64,000 nt of DNA, from assembly GCF_028283685.1 (NCBI RefSeq), contig NZ_JAPWKF010000008.1, forward strand, positions 124,001-188,000, given 5' to 3'. The DNA comes from Edaphobacter sp. GTDB lineage: Bacteria > Acidobacteriota > Terriglobia > Terriglobales > Acidobacteriaceae. The translations under genes and the position numbers were made by a program. Shown in pieces: positions 36,276 through 44,922 of this stretch. Within the stretch, counting starts at the first letter, position 1, and every line of letters starts with the position of its first letter. The notes under the pieces are model-generated. The model searched no databases, had not been told where the DNA came from, and saw only the letters and a program-made list of their open reading frames with translations.

Positions 36276-36992
36276 CTACTTGCCTAAGTCCTCGAACCGT
36301 ATGTTGAGGATCGGATACTCGCGCCAGTCCTTGTAGTCGAAGTGCCACCACTCCGTCGGATTGATCTCGAAGCCCTGCTTCACCATGGTGTGGCGCAACA
36401 GATCGCGCCGCGCCCGCTCCTCGGCGGTGCCGCCTTCATAGAACGCGTAGGCGCGGCTCGTCATCTCGTCATACCCGCTCGTCATCACGACTTCCTCGCC
36501 GGTCTTCAGGTCATACAGCGAGAGATCGACCGCGCATCCGCGATTGTGACGCGAGCCTTGCTTCGGATCGGCCACGAAGATCTTCTGATGGTTCGGCGTC
36601 GCGTCCCAGAAGATCTTCGTCACGTACCACGGCCGGTAGCCATCATGGATGATGACGCCGTAGCCCTGCGCCTTCAGCTCCGGCAGCGTACGCAGCAGGG
36701 CCTCCGCCGCTGGACGTTGCAGAAACGCCCGCGCCTCGGTGTACATCGGCGTGCCCATAAAGTTGTTGGAGGTGGCGTAGCGGATGGCCAGCTTGATCGT
36801 AGGATCGAGCGTCACCAGCTCCACCAGGTCAGGCTGGCGAAAGCGCCCGTCCTCACGCGGAGGCGCCGCTTTTAGCGCTTCCGCGCGCAGCTCCTCCACC
36901 GGGTGCAGCGGCGTAATGCGAAAGCTCTTCTGTTGTGCGCTGGCGGTTGCGCAGACGAGGCCGAGGAGACACGCGAGTCGAAGTCGAAGCAT
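36276..36992 (-). CDS. D-alanyl-D-alanine dipeptidase (VanX/M15D family)
   Basis: A 238-residue exported zinc peptidase. Signal peptide 1-20 (ATASAQ), so the ATG at 36992 is preferred over one 105 bases upstream. VanX motifs: HDGYRPW (Arg120), SRHNRGCAVDL with zinc ligands His149 and Asp156, and EWWHFDY with Glu214 and His217. A signal peptide places it in the periplasm, so recycling of D-Ala-D-Ala from peptidoglycan is likelier than glycopeptide resistance. It is downstream of an SDR gene on the same strand (gap 62 bp) and convergent with the L,D-transpeptidase-like gene. Confidence 0.9.
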   Translation of the reverse strand: MLRLRLACLLGLVCATASAQQKSFRITPLHPVEELRAEALKAAPPREDGRFRQPDLVELVTLDPTIKLAIRYATSNNFMGTPMYTEARAFLQRPAAEALLRTLPELKAQGYGVIIHDGYRPWYVTKIFWDATPNHQKIFVADPKQGSRHNRGCAVDLSLYDLKTGEEVVMTSGYDEMTSRAYAFYEGGTAEERARRDLLRHTMVKQGFEINPTEWWHFDYKDWREYPILNIRFEDLGK

Positions 36993-37054
36993 GGTCTTCC
37001 AGCAGACTACCGAAAAGCGACCGCCCGTGCCCTCTTTGCGTCTATGCCGCTCCT

Positions 37055-37999
37055 TTACAGGAAGCGAACTCCCGTCCACTGCTCGCAAAGCTCCCACAGC
37101 TTGGCCGCTGCTGCGGCATCGCGGGCCTGCGGAGCGACCTTCGCCACGCCGACCTTCTCGCCGCGCATCTCCTCGTAACCCTGCGGACCGTAGTAGCCGC
37201 CGTTCTCAGCATCGGGCGAAGTTGCGGCAAACAGCGTCGGCAGAGCGCCCTCCGCATCCGTGTTCAGCACGATGCTGATGGCATGTCCCACGATCGTCCG
37301 CACCGTCTTGAAGGCCGCCGAGCGTCCATCGCCGCGGAACAGCTCCGTCGCCGCTACGCCGGGATGCGCCGCGATGCTCTTCATCGGCACGCCCTTCGCC
37401 TGCAGCCGGCGGCTCAGTTCCAGCGAAAACATCAGGTCGCCAAGCTTCGATTGCTGGTATGCCTGCATCGGCGAATAGCTGCGCTTCGACTGCAGATCGT
37501 CCAGCCGAAGATTGGTGCGCTTATGCGCGATCGAGGCGATCGTCACCACGCGCGAGGGATCATCCTGCGTCGCACCGCGCTCCAGCGCAGGCAGCAGCAG
37601 GCCCGTCAGCGCAAAGTGCCCCAGCACATTGGTGCCGAACTGCATCTCGAAGCCGTCTGCGGTCTCCATGCGCTTCGGCACGGCCATCACCCCGGCGTTA
37701 TTGATCAGTGCATAGAGAGGTTGTTTCCTGGCCAACTCCTTCTCCGCGAACTGCCGCACCGAATCGAGCGAGGCCAGATCCAGCACCTCCAGTTCCACGT
37801 GGGCAGACGGAGCCTCATCGTGCAGCTTCGCCAGGGCGGCCTCGCCTCGCTTCCGGTCGCGGCAGGCCAGCACCAGCTCGGCCTCGCGCCGCGCCAGCTT
37901 GAGTGCCGCATGATAGCCAATGCCCGTGTTGGCGCCCGTAATGATGAACCGCTTGCCGCGGAGATAGGGCAGGTCTTCAGCCGTCCACTGCTTGCTCAT
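37055..37999 (-). CDS. Short-chain dehydrogenase/reductase
   Basis: A 314-residue NAD(P)-dependent oxidoreductase. The Rossmann dinucleotide motif TGANTGIG, the NNAGVM motif, the serine of the VVTIASIAH strand and the active-site AYQQSK (Tyr-x3-Lys) are all present, in a retinol-dehydrogenase-like layout. The ATG at 37999 (MSKQWTAEDLPYL) fits the usual start of this family; in-frame ATGs at 38017 and 38035 are possible. It lies upstream of the dipeptidase on the same strand and divergent from the TauE/SafE gene. The substrate cannot be told. Confidence 0.9.
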   Translation of the reverse strand: MSKQWTAEDLPYLRGKRFIITGANTGIGYHAALKLARREAELVLACRDRKRGEAALAKLHDEAPSAHVELEVLDLASLDSVRQFAEKELARKQPLYALINNAGVMAVPKRMETADGFEMQFGTNVLGHFALTGLLLPALERGATQDDPSRVVTIASIAHKRTNLRLDDLQSKRSYSPMQAYQQSKLGDLMFSLELSRRLQAKGVPMKSIAAHPGVAATELFRGDGRSAAFKTVRTIVGHAISIVLNTDAEGALPTLFAATSPDAENGGYYGPQGYEEMRGEKVGVAKVAPQARDAAAAAKLWELCEQWTGVRFL

Positions 38000-38069
38000 G
38001 CGCTTAAGATGCGCCATATCTGTAAAGGTCACCATCGTTTTCGTCAGTCGGTTCAGCTGGTGCCATAGA

Positions 38070-38922
38070 ATGTCCCCTGTGACAGTGCTCGTCTTTACGC
38101 TGCTGGTCCTTGCCGGATCGTTCAGCGCTGGTCTGCTTGGCGCTTTGACCGGCCTCGGCGGCGGCGTTGTGCTGGTCCCACTGCTTACGCTCGTCTTCCA
38201 TGTCGATCTTCGCTATGCCATCGGCGCCTCGCTGGTCTCGGTAATCGCGACCTCCTCCGGCGCCGCTGCCGCCTACGTGCGCGAGGGCTACTCCAGCGTC
38301 CGTATCGGCATGTTCCTCGAGGTCGCCACCACCATAGGCGCGATCGTGGGAGCCTACTTCGCCGCCCGCGTCCCTACCAATGCCCTGGCGATCCTCTTCG
38401 GCTGCGTCCTGCTCTACTCCGCCTGGCTCTCGTGGAAGACCAGCCGCCTGAAACACGAGGAGATTCCCATCCGAGGACCCGCTCTCCGACCGGCTGCGTC
38501 TCTCCGGCACTTACCCCGGCCCCGGCGGCAAGATGATGGACTACCAGGTCACGCGTATCCCGCAAGGCTTCTCCACCATGTTCGGAGCAGGCGTGCTCTC
38601 CGGCATGCTGGGCATCGGTTCGGGCGCGGTCAAGGTGCTGGCCATGGACCAGATCATGCGCATCCCGTTCAAGGTCTCCACCACCACCAGCAACTTCATG
38701 ATCGGCGTCACCGCCGCGGCCAGCGCAGGCATCTACCTGCGACGGGGGTACATCGATCCCGGCCTCGCCGCTCCGGTCATGCTCGGTGTGCTCGTCGGCT
38801 CGCTGCTTGGTGCGCGCCTGCTTACCCGTGCTCCGGTCACCATGCTGCGGTATATCTTTGTCGTCGTCATCCTTGTGCTCGGCGCCGAGATGATCGTCAA
38901 CGGCGCCATGGGGAGGATGTGA
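38070..38922 (+). pseudogene. TauE/SafE-type permease, broken by a one-base frameshift
   Basis: The N-terminal half (MSPVTVLVFTLLVLAGSFSA, GLGGGVVLVPLLTLVFHVDL, to KHEEIP) is in one frame and the second half (SEDPLSDRLRLSGTYPG, MMDYQVTRIPQGFSTMF, GMLGIGSGAVKVL) in another, joining near 38465-38475. Removing one base in ATTCCCATCC restores a permease of about 284 residues with the two-fold repeat and eight membrane helices of the family, which export sulfite, sulfonates or similar anions. As given, the gene cannot make the full protein. A sequencing error is the main alternative. It overlaps the DUF1634 start by one base. Confidence 0.85.
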
Positions 38923-39299
38923 TGCGCTTCGTGCTCGACGACAAACGCATGGAGCAGGCCATGGGCCTTCTGCTTCGCTTCGGCGTCGTTCTGGCCTCTA
39001 CGCTTGTGCTCGCCGGGGTCGCCTTCTATCTCGAAGACCACGCCCGCCAGGCCGTCGACTACCGGGTCTTTGTCCCCAATCCGCTCAACCTCGCCCACCG
39101 CCGACAACTGCTGCTGGGCATCTCGCACGGCGATGCCGCGGCCATCATCGAGGTCGGTATCCTGTTCCTGATTGCCACCCCCATCGCACGCGTCGCCTTC
39201 GCGGTCGTGGCCTTCGCACTCGAACGCGACCGCCTCTATACCGCCATCAGCGCAGGTGTACTCGCAGTGCTCGTCTACAGTATTTTCTTTGGAAGATAG
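38922..39299 (+). CDS. DUF1634 membrane protein
   Basis: A 125-residue protein with three predicted membrane helices (about 17-41, 68-95 and 100-124). Its start overlaps the TauE/SafE stop (TGATG), and the TauE-DUF1634 pairing is common across bacteria, so the two probably work together. It is in the same frame as the N-terminal half of the permease, so a long artificial frame joins them; the true start at 38922 is clear from MRFVLDDKRMEQAMG and the overlap. It converges on plsX with a four-base gap. Confidence 0.85.
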   Translation: MRFVLDDKRMEQAMGLLLRFGVVLASTLVLAGVAFYLEDHARQAVDYRVFVPNPLNLAHRRQLLLGISHGDAAAIIEVGILFLIATPIARVAFAVVAFALERDRLYTAISAGVLAVLVYSIFFGR

Positions 39300-39303
39300 C
39301 TGC

Positions 39304-40323
39304 TCAGACCGTGGTCGACTTCGCTCGCAGTGCCGATTCGATGCCCGAGTTCACCTCGGCGCATGCAAACTCCGCCGCCACGCGAATGCCGTTCATGATC
39401 GCCTTCTCGTTCGACGAGCCATGACCCACGATGCAGACGCCGCGTACACCCAGCAGCGGCGCACCACCGTACTCCGAGTAGTCCAGCCGCTTTCTAAAGG
39501 CGTCGAACGCCTTACGCGAGAGCAGAGCGCCCACCTGCGAGGTCACGGTCGATTTCAGCGCTTCGCGCAGCGAAGTCGTAAAGAGTTTGGCCGCGCCTTC
39601 AATGCTCTTCAGCGCGACATTGCCCACAAACCCATCGCACACCGTCACATCGCAGTGGCCGGTGAACAGATCGCGCCCCTCGACGTTGCCGATGAAGTTG
39701 ATGCCGCTCTGCGAGCGCAGCAACGGCAGTGTGTCGCGGGTCAGCGTATTGCCCTTGGAATCTTCCTCGCCGATCGATAGCAGTCCCACGCGAGGATTCG
39801 TGATCTTCAGCACATTCTGTGCGTACATGTGACCCATCACGGCGAACTGCGTCAGGTTGTCGGGGTCTGAATCCACATTGGCGCCTACATCCAGCAGCAG
39901 GGAAGGCGTTCCCTGCGTCGTTGGCACGATCGTTGCCAGTGCCGGGCGGTCGACGCCCGAAAGCATACCCAGCACCATCTTCGCCGTTGCCATCGCTGCG
40001 CCCGTGTTGCCAGCCGTAAAGAAGCCTGCAGCTTTGCCCTCACGCACCATCTTCAGGCCCATGCGCATGGTCGAGTTGCGTTTGGAGCGTACTGCCTGTG
40101 CGGCCTTGTCGTCCATCGTGATCCACTCGGATGCGGGTACGACGAAGACATCGAGATGTTTCTGGTGCTTAAGCTGCTGTCGCAACAGCGGCCGAAGAAT
40201 CTCTTCCGGGCCTACCAGGTGAACCCTGAGCCCATATTGGCGGGCTGCCAGGACAGCCCCGCGAACCTCCGGTTCGGGAGACTTATCTGAACCCATTGCG
40301 TCTACAACGATGTCGATAGGCAT
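39304..40323 (-). CDS. plsX: Phosphate acyltransferase PlsX
   Basis: A 339-residue enzyme that makes acyl-phosphate from acyl-ACP for phospholipid synthesis. The opening IDIVVDAMGSDKSPEPEV, the later AGNTGAAMATAKMVLG, GANVDSDPDNLTQFAVMG and GFVGNVALKSIEG are family hallmarks. The length is normal. It is the last gene of a yceD-rpmF-plsX cluster on the minus strand, a widespread order; fabH, often next, is not here, as the DUF1634 gene converges from the other side. A hairpin separates it from rpmF. Confidence 0.95.
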   Translation of the reverse strand: MPIDIVVDAMGSDKSPEPEVRGAVLAARQYGLRVHLVGPEEILRPLLRQQLKHQKHLDVFVVPASEWITMDDKAAQAVRSKRNSTMRMGLKMVREGKAAGFFTAGNTGAAMATAKMVLGMLSGVDRPALATIVPTTQGTPSLLLDVGANVDSDPDNLTQFAVMGHMYAQNVLKITNPRVGLLSIGEEDSKGNTLTRDTLPLLRSQSGINFIGNVEGRDLFTGHCDVTVCDGFVGNVALKSIEGAAKLFTTSLREALKSTVTSQVGALLSRKAFDAFRKRLDYSEYGGAPLLGVRGVCIVGHGSSNEKAIMNGIRVAAEFACAEVNSGIESALRAKSTTV

Positions 40324-40426
40324 CAGGGAAACGATAACAGGTTCAACACCTTATAGCGTCAGTTCTCCATAGGATGTAGCTAGCGCACAAACAGAAGAAG
40401 ATAGGGGGATAACTTAAACAGGAAAT

Positions 40427-40453
40427 AGCCGTTTCCCTCAGGGAGAAACGGCT
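40427..40453 (-). terminator. Hairpin between rpmF and plsX
   Basis: AGCCGTTTC (40427-40435) pairs with GAAACGGCT (40445-40453). On the minus strand it is followed by ATTTCCTGTTT, giving a weak terminator or attenuator after rpmF. Confidence 0.6.
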
Positions 40454-40490
40454 GTTACAGAAAATCCTGTGTCTCGAAGAGAGACGAAGC

Positions 40491-40676
40491 TTAGCTGGCT
40501 TCCTTGACTGCCAGGACCTCACGGCCCTTGTACGTACCGCACTTGCGGCATGCGCGATGCGGCAGCTTGCGCTCGTGGCAGTTCGGGCACTCGGAGGTGC
40601 CGGTAGGGGTGAGGAAGTCGTGGCTGCGGCGCTTCGCCGTACGCTGCTTGGAGTGACGCCGTTTCGGATTAGGCAT
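40491..40676 (-). CDS. rpmF: 50S ribosomal protein L32
   Basis: A 61-residue ribosomal protein. MPNPKRRHSKQRTAKRRSHD is the usual basic N-terminus; CPNC and CRKC give the zinc-ribbon form of L32, and the C-terminus KGREVLAVKEAS is typical. It lies between the YceD gene and plsX, the most common neighbours of rpmF. A hairpin follows it, so plsX may be less expressed than rpmF or have its own promoter. Confidence 0.96.
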   Translation of the reverse strand: MPNPKRRHSKQRTAKRRSHDFLTPTGTSECPNCHERKLPHRACRKCGTYKGREVLAVKEAS

Positions 40677-40739
40677 TGCGGTATCCCTTTCAATCGCACA
40701 CGCGCCTGCCTCTCGGCAGTTGACGGTGCGGAAACTCGA

Positions 40740-41309
40740 TTAGTGCTTGACCTCGATTTTGTCAGCCAGGCCCGCCAGAGCATTCCAACGCGGATCAGAC
40801 GGGGTCTGTTCGCAGGAGCATATTGCGAGGTTCTGGTTCTGACCACAGCGAGGGCAGAGACCTTTGCAGTCCGCCTTGCATAAAGTCCGGGTGGGCAGGG
40901 AGAGCAACACCTGCTCGCGCACCACGTCCTCCAGCAGAAGACCGCTTTCTTCATAATACCCGATTTCCGTCTCATCGGGGGTAATGGAATGTTCGCCCGG
41001 CTCGGAATCCGCCTCCGAAGGCCGGAAGATCAGGTCAAAGTCCCCCGAAAGCGACTGCGGGACCGGTTCCACGCACCGCGCACACAGGATCTCGAACTCG
41101 CCCTGGTAGCTCGCCCGCAGGCGGATGTCGTTGACCTGGGAGTTCTTGCCGCGCTCTTCGCTGCGATGCTCGATCAACAGATCAGCCTCCCCCTTAATCG
41201 GCATCGGGGAGACCTGGCGAATGTCAGGACTGTATTCCAGCGCACCGGGAGCGATGGTCTCATCGATCTCGAGCGGCTCATCGAACAGTAGTTCAGGGGT
41301 TATCAGCAC
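40740..41309 (-). CDS. YceD-family (DUF177) protein
   Basis: A 189-residue protein. Its central CARCVEP motif and C-terminal CKADCKGLCPRCGQNQN form the paired Cys clusters of DUF177 proteins, which act in 23S rRNA or ribosome maturation and usually precede rpmF. The last 30 residues are SDPRWNALAGLADKIEVKH-like, as in relatives. It starts at an ATG (41309) in a 159-bp gap to the GH28 gene on the other strand, and heads the rpmF-plsX cluster. Confidence 0.9.
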   Translation of the reverse strand: MLITPELLFDEPLEIDETIAPGALEYSPDIRQVSPMPIKGEADLLIEHRSEERGKNSQVNDIRLRASYQGEFEILCARCVEPVPQSLSGDFDLIFRPSEADSEPGEHSITPDETEIGYYEESGLLLEDVVREQVLLSLPTRTLCKADCKGLCPRCGQNQNLAICSCEQTPSDPRWNALAGLADKIEVKH

Positions 41310-41468
41310 ATGTTAAGCCTAGGACTTTGCCGCGGCCGGGTCAAATGTCGATTCGGCCAGCGCTACCGCTGAAACTCAGAGCTCCGCTGGAACGTAATAA
41401 ACCAAAAGAGAAATAGTTTCTGATTTGCAAAGACAATCCTCGTCCGCCTGTTTTAGTGTGGACGTGCA

Positions 41469-42863
41469 ATGCGTAACGGAGGATGGATGCTGGTACGAAG
41501 ACTGGCGCTGCTCGCAGCGGTCACCTGCAGCACAATCGCGGCAACGGGTCATGCGGCGACGCTCGTGGTCAACAGCTTTGGAGCAAAAGGCGACGGCACG
41601 ACTGTCGACACCGTGGCCATCCAGAAGGCGCTCGACAAGGGCGCTGGCAAGCATGCCACCATCACCTTCAAGCCCGGCACCTACCTCATCGGCTCCATCT
41701 TCGTGAAGTCCGGCGAGACCCTCAACATCCCTGCCGGCGTCAAGCTCATCGGCATCCAGAAGCTCGAGGCCTACCCCCTGATGCCCACGCGCGTCGCCGG
41801 CATCGAGATGACCTGGCCCGCCGCGCTGGTCAACGTCTACAAGCAGAGCGACGTCGTCATCACCGGCGAAGGCACCATCGACGGCGACGGCAGCTACTGG
41901 TGGAAGAGCTACTGGGACCTGCGCAAGATCTACGAGCCCAAGGGGCTGCGCTGGGCCTCCGACTACGACGCCAAGCGCCCGCGCCTGATCCAGGTCTTCG
42001 ACTCGAAGAACGTGAAGCTCGACGGCATGCACCTCGAGCGTTCCGGCTTCTGGACCGTGCACATCTGCTACTCCGAGGACGTCGTCGTCGACCACATCAC
42101 GATCCGCAACAACATCGGCGGCAAGGGGCCGTCGACCGATGGCATCGACATCGACAGCTCGAAGAAGATCCTCGTCCAGCACGCCGACATCGAGGTCAAC
42201 GACGATGCTCTCTGCCTCAAGGCTGGCCGCGACGCCGACGGCCTGCGTGTCAATCGTCCCACCGAGGACGTCGTCATCCGCGACAGCGTCATTCGCACCG
42301 GCGCCGCTGCCGTTACCTTCGGCTCCGAGACCTCCGGCGGCTTCCGCAACATCGAGGCCTATAACCTGACCGCCTACAAGGGCGTCGGCAACGGTGTCCT
42401 CATCAAGAGCGCCAAGGTGCGTGGCGGCCTGGGTGAGAACCTGCGCGTGCACGACCTGCACCTCACCGACGTACGCATTCCCATTCAGGTGAATCTCAAC
42501 TGGAACCCCAGCTACAGCTATGCCGAGATGCCGAAGGACGCCACGGACGCGCCGCCGTACTGGAAGGTGTTGACGACGAAGGTGCCGGAAGACAAGGGCA
42601 TTCCGCACTTCGCCGACGTCCACATCTGGAACATCGAGGCCACGGGCGCGAAGACCGCGATCGCCATCGCCGCCTATCCGCAGGCTAAGCTGAAGGACTT
42701 CCGCATCGATCACGTCAGCATCGCGGCCGACAGCGCGGGCAGCATCGCCGACACCGACAATCTCGTCCTTGACGCCATCACGTTGAAGGTACCCGCAGGG
42801 GATCGCCTCAAGACCGAGGACAACGTCGGTCTCAAGGGACTCGATGCGGTGACCTATCCCTAG
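41469..42863 (+). CDS. Exported polygalacturonase-type glycosidase (GH28)
   Basis: A 464-residue right-handed parallel beta-helix enzyme with a signal peptide (about 1-29). GH28 signature residues: STDGIDIDSS (Asp224 and Asp227), NDDALCLKAG (Asp245-Asp246), GSETSGGFRN in the place of the usual GHG, and IKSAK in the place of RIK. These changes suggest an exo-acting or rhamnogalacturonan-type relative rather than a standard endo-polygalacturonase. The neighbouring L-rhamnose mutarotase supports a pectin (rhamnogalacturonan) role. Confidence 0.9.
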   Translation: MRNGGWMLVRRLALLAAVTCSTIAATGHAATLVVNSFGAKGDGTTVDTVAIQKALDKGAGKHATITFKPGTYLIGSIFVKSGETLNIPAGVKLIGIQKLEAYPLMPTRVAGIEMTWPAALVNVYKQSDVVITGEGTIDGDGSYWWKSYWDLRKIYEPKGLRWASDYDAKRPRLIQVFDSKNVKLDGMHLERSGFWTVHICYSEDVVVDHITIRNNIGGKGPSTDGIDIDSSKKILVQHADIEVNDDALCLKAGRDADGLRVNRPTEDVVIRDSVIRTGAAAVTFGSETSGGFRNIEAYNLTAYKGVGNGVLIKSAKVRGGLGENLRVHDLHLTDVRIPIQVNLNWNPSYSYAEMPKDATDAPPYWKVLTTKVPEDKGIPHFADVHIWNIEATGAKTAIAIAAYPQAKLKDFRIDHVSIAADSAGSIADTDNLVLDAITLKVPAGDRLKTEDNVGLKGLDAVTYP

Positions 42864-42980
42864 GTAGTCTTGTAGTCGGGTAAACTCAACGCCGTTGCTG
42901 GGTGCAGCATTTCGCGGCAGGTCCGCCGCCCGCGTTCGGCAGCAAGTAAGCGATCCACTTCATCCAGGAGCAAGAACACG

Positions 42981-43322
42981 ATGCGCCGTTACGCCCAGAT
43001 CATCAAGCTGCGTCCCGAAGTCAAAGAGGAGTACATCCGCTATCACGCCGATGTCTGGCCCGGCGTGCTCGACCGCATCGCGCAGTGCAACATCCGCAAC
43101 TACTCCATCTACCTGCACGACGATCTGCTGATCGCCTACTTCGAGTACCACGGCACCGACTTCGACGCCGACATGAAGCTCATGGCCGCCGACTCCGAGA
43201 CCCAGCGCTGGTGGAAGATCATGGACCCCATGCAGGTCTCTCTGCCCGAAGCCGCAGCCGCCGGAAAGCACTGGCTCGAGGTTCCCGAGGTCTTCCACTT
43301 CGACGGCCCGCCCGTCGTGTAA
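42981..43322 (+). CDS. rhaM: L-rhamnose mutarotase
   Basis: A 113-residue enzyme that interconverts the alpha and beta anomers of L-rhamnose. RYHADVWPGV holds the catalytic His22 at the position known in E. coli RhaM, and DDLLIAYFEYHG and RWWKIMDPMQ are typical. It is 117 bp downstream of the GH28 gene and transcribed in the same direction, so it probably handles rhamnose released from pectin. No rhamnose kinase or isomerase is in the window. Confidence 0.93.
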   Translation: MRRYAQIIKLRPEVKEEYIRYHADVWPGVLDRIAQCNIRNYSIYLHDDLLIAYFEYHGTDFDADMKLMAADSETQRWWKIMDPMQVSLPEAAAAGKHWLEVPEVFHFDGPPVV

Positions 43323-43499
43323 AGCACCCGGGGACGTCTGCTCGCCTCACGCCGCAGCATTCTCTTCGATCCCGTTTGGTGAATATCAGGTCCGTTGCCG
43401 TCTGTGGCAGAGATCGTTTCTCTACCGGTGCTGACAGGATGGTGGCAGCAGGCATGACGTACGCTGTCCCTCGGATTCTTTCCGAAGGAGATCGTCGCT

Positions 43500-44015
43500 A
43501 TGAAGATGAAAGACCTGTTTCTCGAAGAGCTGAGGCGCGAAGAGGCTGGCACGCGCAAAGCTTTGGAGCGTGTGCCGGAGGGGCAGAACGATTGGGCCCC
43601 GCATGAAAAGTCGATGCAGATGGGCTACCTGGCCTCGCTGGTCGCCACCATGCCGGCGTGGATCGACATGATGATCAACCAGGACGAACTGGACTTCGCC
43701 CCGGTCGATCCTGCCAAGCAGCGGAAACCCCTCGAATGGACGAAGACCTCCGAGCTGATTGACCTCTTCGACCAGAACATGAAGAGGGGCATCGCCGCCC
43801 TCGAGTCCACCACCGACGAGCACCTGATGACTAATTGGAAGCTGCTCGCCGCCGGTCACCTGATCTCCGACGAGCCGCGTTACGTCAACATCATGAACGG
43901 GATGCTGATGCACTGGGCGCACCATCGCGGTCAGCTTACGGTCTATCTCCGGTTGCGGGAACAGGCCGTGCCAGCTATCTACGGTCCCTCGGCAGACGAG
44001 AAGCTCGCGTTCTAG
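43500..44015 (+). CDS. DinB-family protein
   Basis: A 171-residue four-helix-bundle protein. It has the DinB metal ligands: an early acidic helix, then MHWAHHRGQLTVYLR with the two-His HxxHRGQ motif. The family includes metal-dependent hydrolases and thiol transferases, and the role of most members is unknown. A good Shine-Dalgarno (AAGGAG) precedes the ATG at 43500. It lies downstream of rhaM with a 177-bp gap, so it is probably separate. Confidence 0.85.
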   Translation: MKMKDLFLEELRREEAGTRKALERVPEGQNDWAPHEKSMQMGYLASLVATMPAWIDMMINQDELDFAPVDPAKQRKPLEWTKTSELIDLFDQNMKRGIAALESTTDEHLMTNWKLLAAGHLISDEPRYVNIMNGMLMHWAHHRGQLTVYLRLREQAVPAIYGPSADEKLAF

Positions 44016-44057
44016 GTCCCGGCTGCTGGTCTCCGCGGTTCCGCAACCTGGTTTCCG

Positions 44058-44660
44058 CTATTTGTGAAACAGCCGGATACCGGCGATCCCCACCGCTCCC
44101 GCAGCCACGCAGGCGGGAGCGTTCTCCTCCGTTACGCCCCCCAGGGCATAGACCGGGATGGGGCCAGCTGCCTCACAGGCCGCCCGCAGTACATCCAGCC
44201 CTGCGGCCGGGCTGACCGTCTCTCCGTCGACGATCTTGCCGAAGACCGGGGCAAACAGAATCGCATCGGCCTGGTTGCGGCGCGCGATCTGGACCTCTGC
44301 CAGTGAGTGGCAGGAGACCGTCACCGTCGGGCGGGGCAGGCTGAAGACGGCATAACGCCGCCGAACCTCTTCCGGCAGCAACACAGCGTTCGACGGCAGG
44401 TGAACGCCATGCGCCTCGGATTCGACCGCTGCCCGCAGGCAGTTGTTGACCAGCAACCGTGTCCCGGGATGGGAAGCGATGGCCTCGATCATGGGCCGGG
44501 CGATGTCGCCCAGCTCCAGCGGCCCCAGATCCTTCTCCCGCAGCTGGATAAGGTCGATCCCCTCCGCGGCCCAGCGCGCGGCCTGTTCCGCAAGGCCCCG
44601 ACGTCTTTGAGATTCATCACCCGGCAGCAGCGAACGGTCAGTAATGGCACAGCGAAGCAT
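44058..44660 (-). CDS. thiE: Thiamine-phosphate synthase/TenI-type protein
   Basis: A 200-residue TIM-barrel protein. IQLREKDLGPLEL, LLVNNCLRAA, GVHLPSN, CHSLAEVQIARRNQADAILFAPVFG and VYALGGV match the ThiE/TenI family. The loop GVHLPSN differs from the ThiE pattern GVHLGQ-x-D at the phosphate site, so TenI-like thiazole tautomerase is a real alternative. The ATG at 44660 follows the family start; an in-frame start 189 bases upstream is unlikely. No other thiamine gene lies near. Confidence 0.78.
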   Translation of the reverse strand: MLRCAITDRSLLPGDESQRRRGLAEQAARWAAEGIDLIQLREKDLGPLELGDIARPMIEAIASHPGTRLLVNNCLRAAVESEAHGVHLPSNAVLLPEEVRRRYAVFSLPRPTVTVSCHSLAEVQIARRNQADAILFAPVFGKIVDGETVSPAAGLDVLRAACEAAGPIPVYALGGVTEENAPACVAAGAVGIAGIRLFHK

Positions 44661-44922
44661 GCCGTTAAGTGTAGACGGAGGATGTTGATGACCGCCCACG
44701 TTCATCAGGTGGGGTGTCGCCGTGTGGTAGTTTTTAGGCAGAGAGTGTTCAAAAGGGGAACAGGGGCCGGGGTCTTGGCGAAGACCGGGTGCTGCTCCTG
44801 GCGACAGGTAACTGGGTCTTTGCGGCAGGGATGTACCTGCCCCGTCCATGAAGGAAAGGCCACTTCGCTGACTGTTGCGGTCGCGGCTCGGTGCTGCAAG
44901 GGTCTGGGGAATTCAGGGGTTT

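Noticed and set aside
37992..39299. A 435-codon continuous frame covering the TauE/SafE region and DUF1634
   Set aside because: The middle third reads as Arg/His/Pro-rich nonsense, while a second frame at 38470-38922 carries the real permease sequence. It is a permease half, a false stretch and DUF1634 joined by a frameshift.
44661..44922. TPP riboswitch for the ThiE-like gene
   Set aside because: The minus strand upstream of the gene lacks the conserved CUGAGA and ACC-UUUGAACC elements of the THI box.
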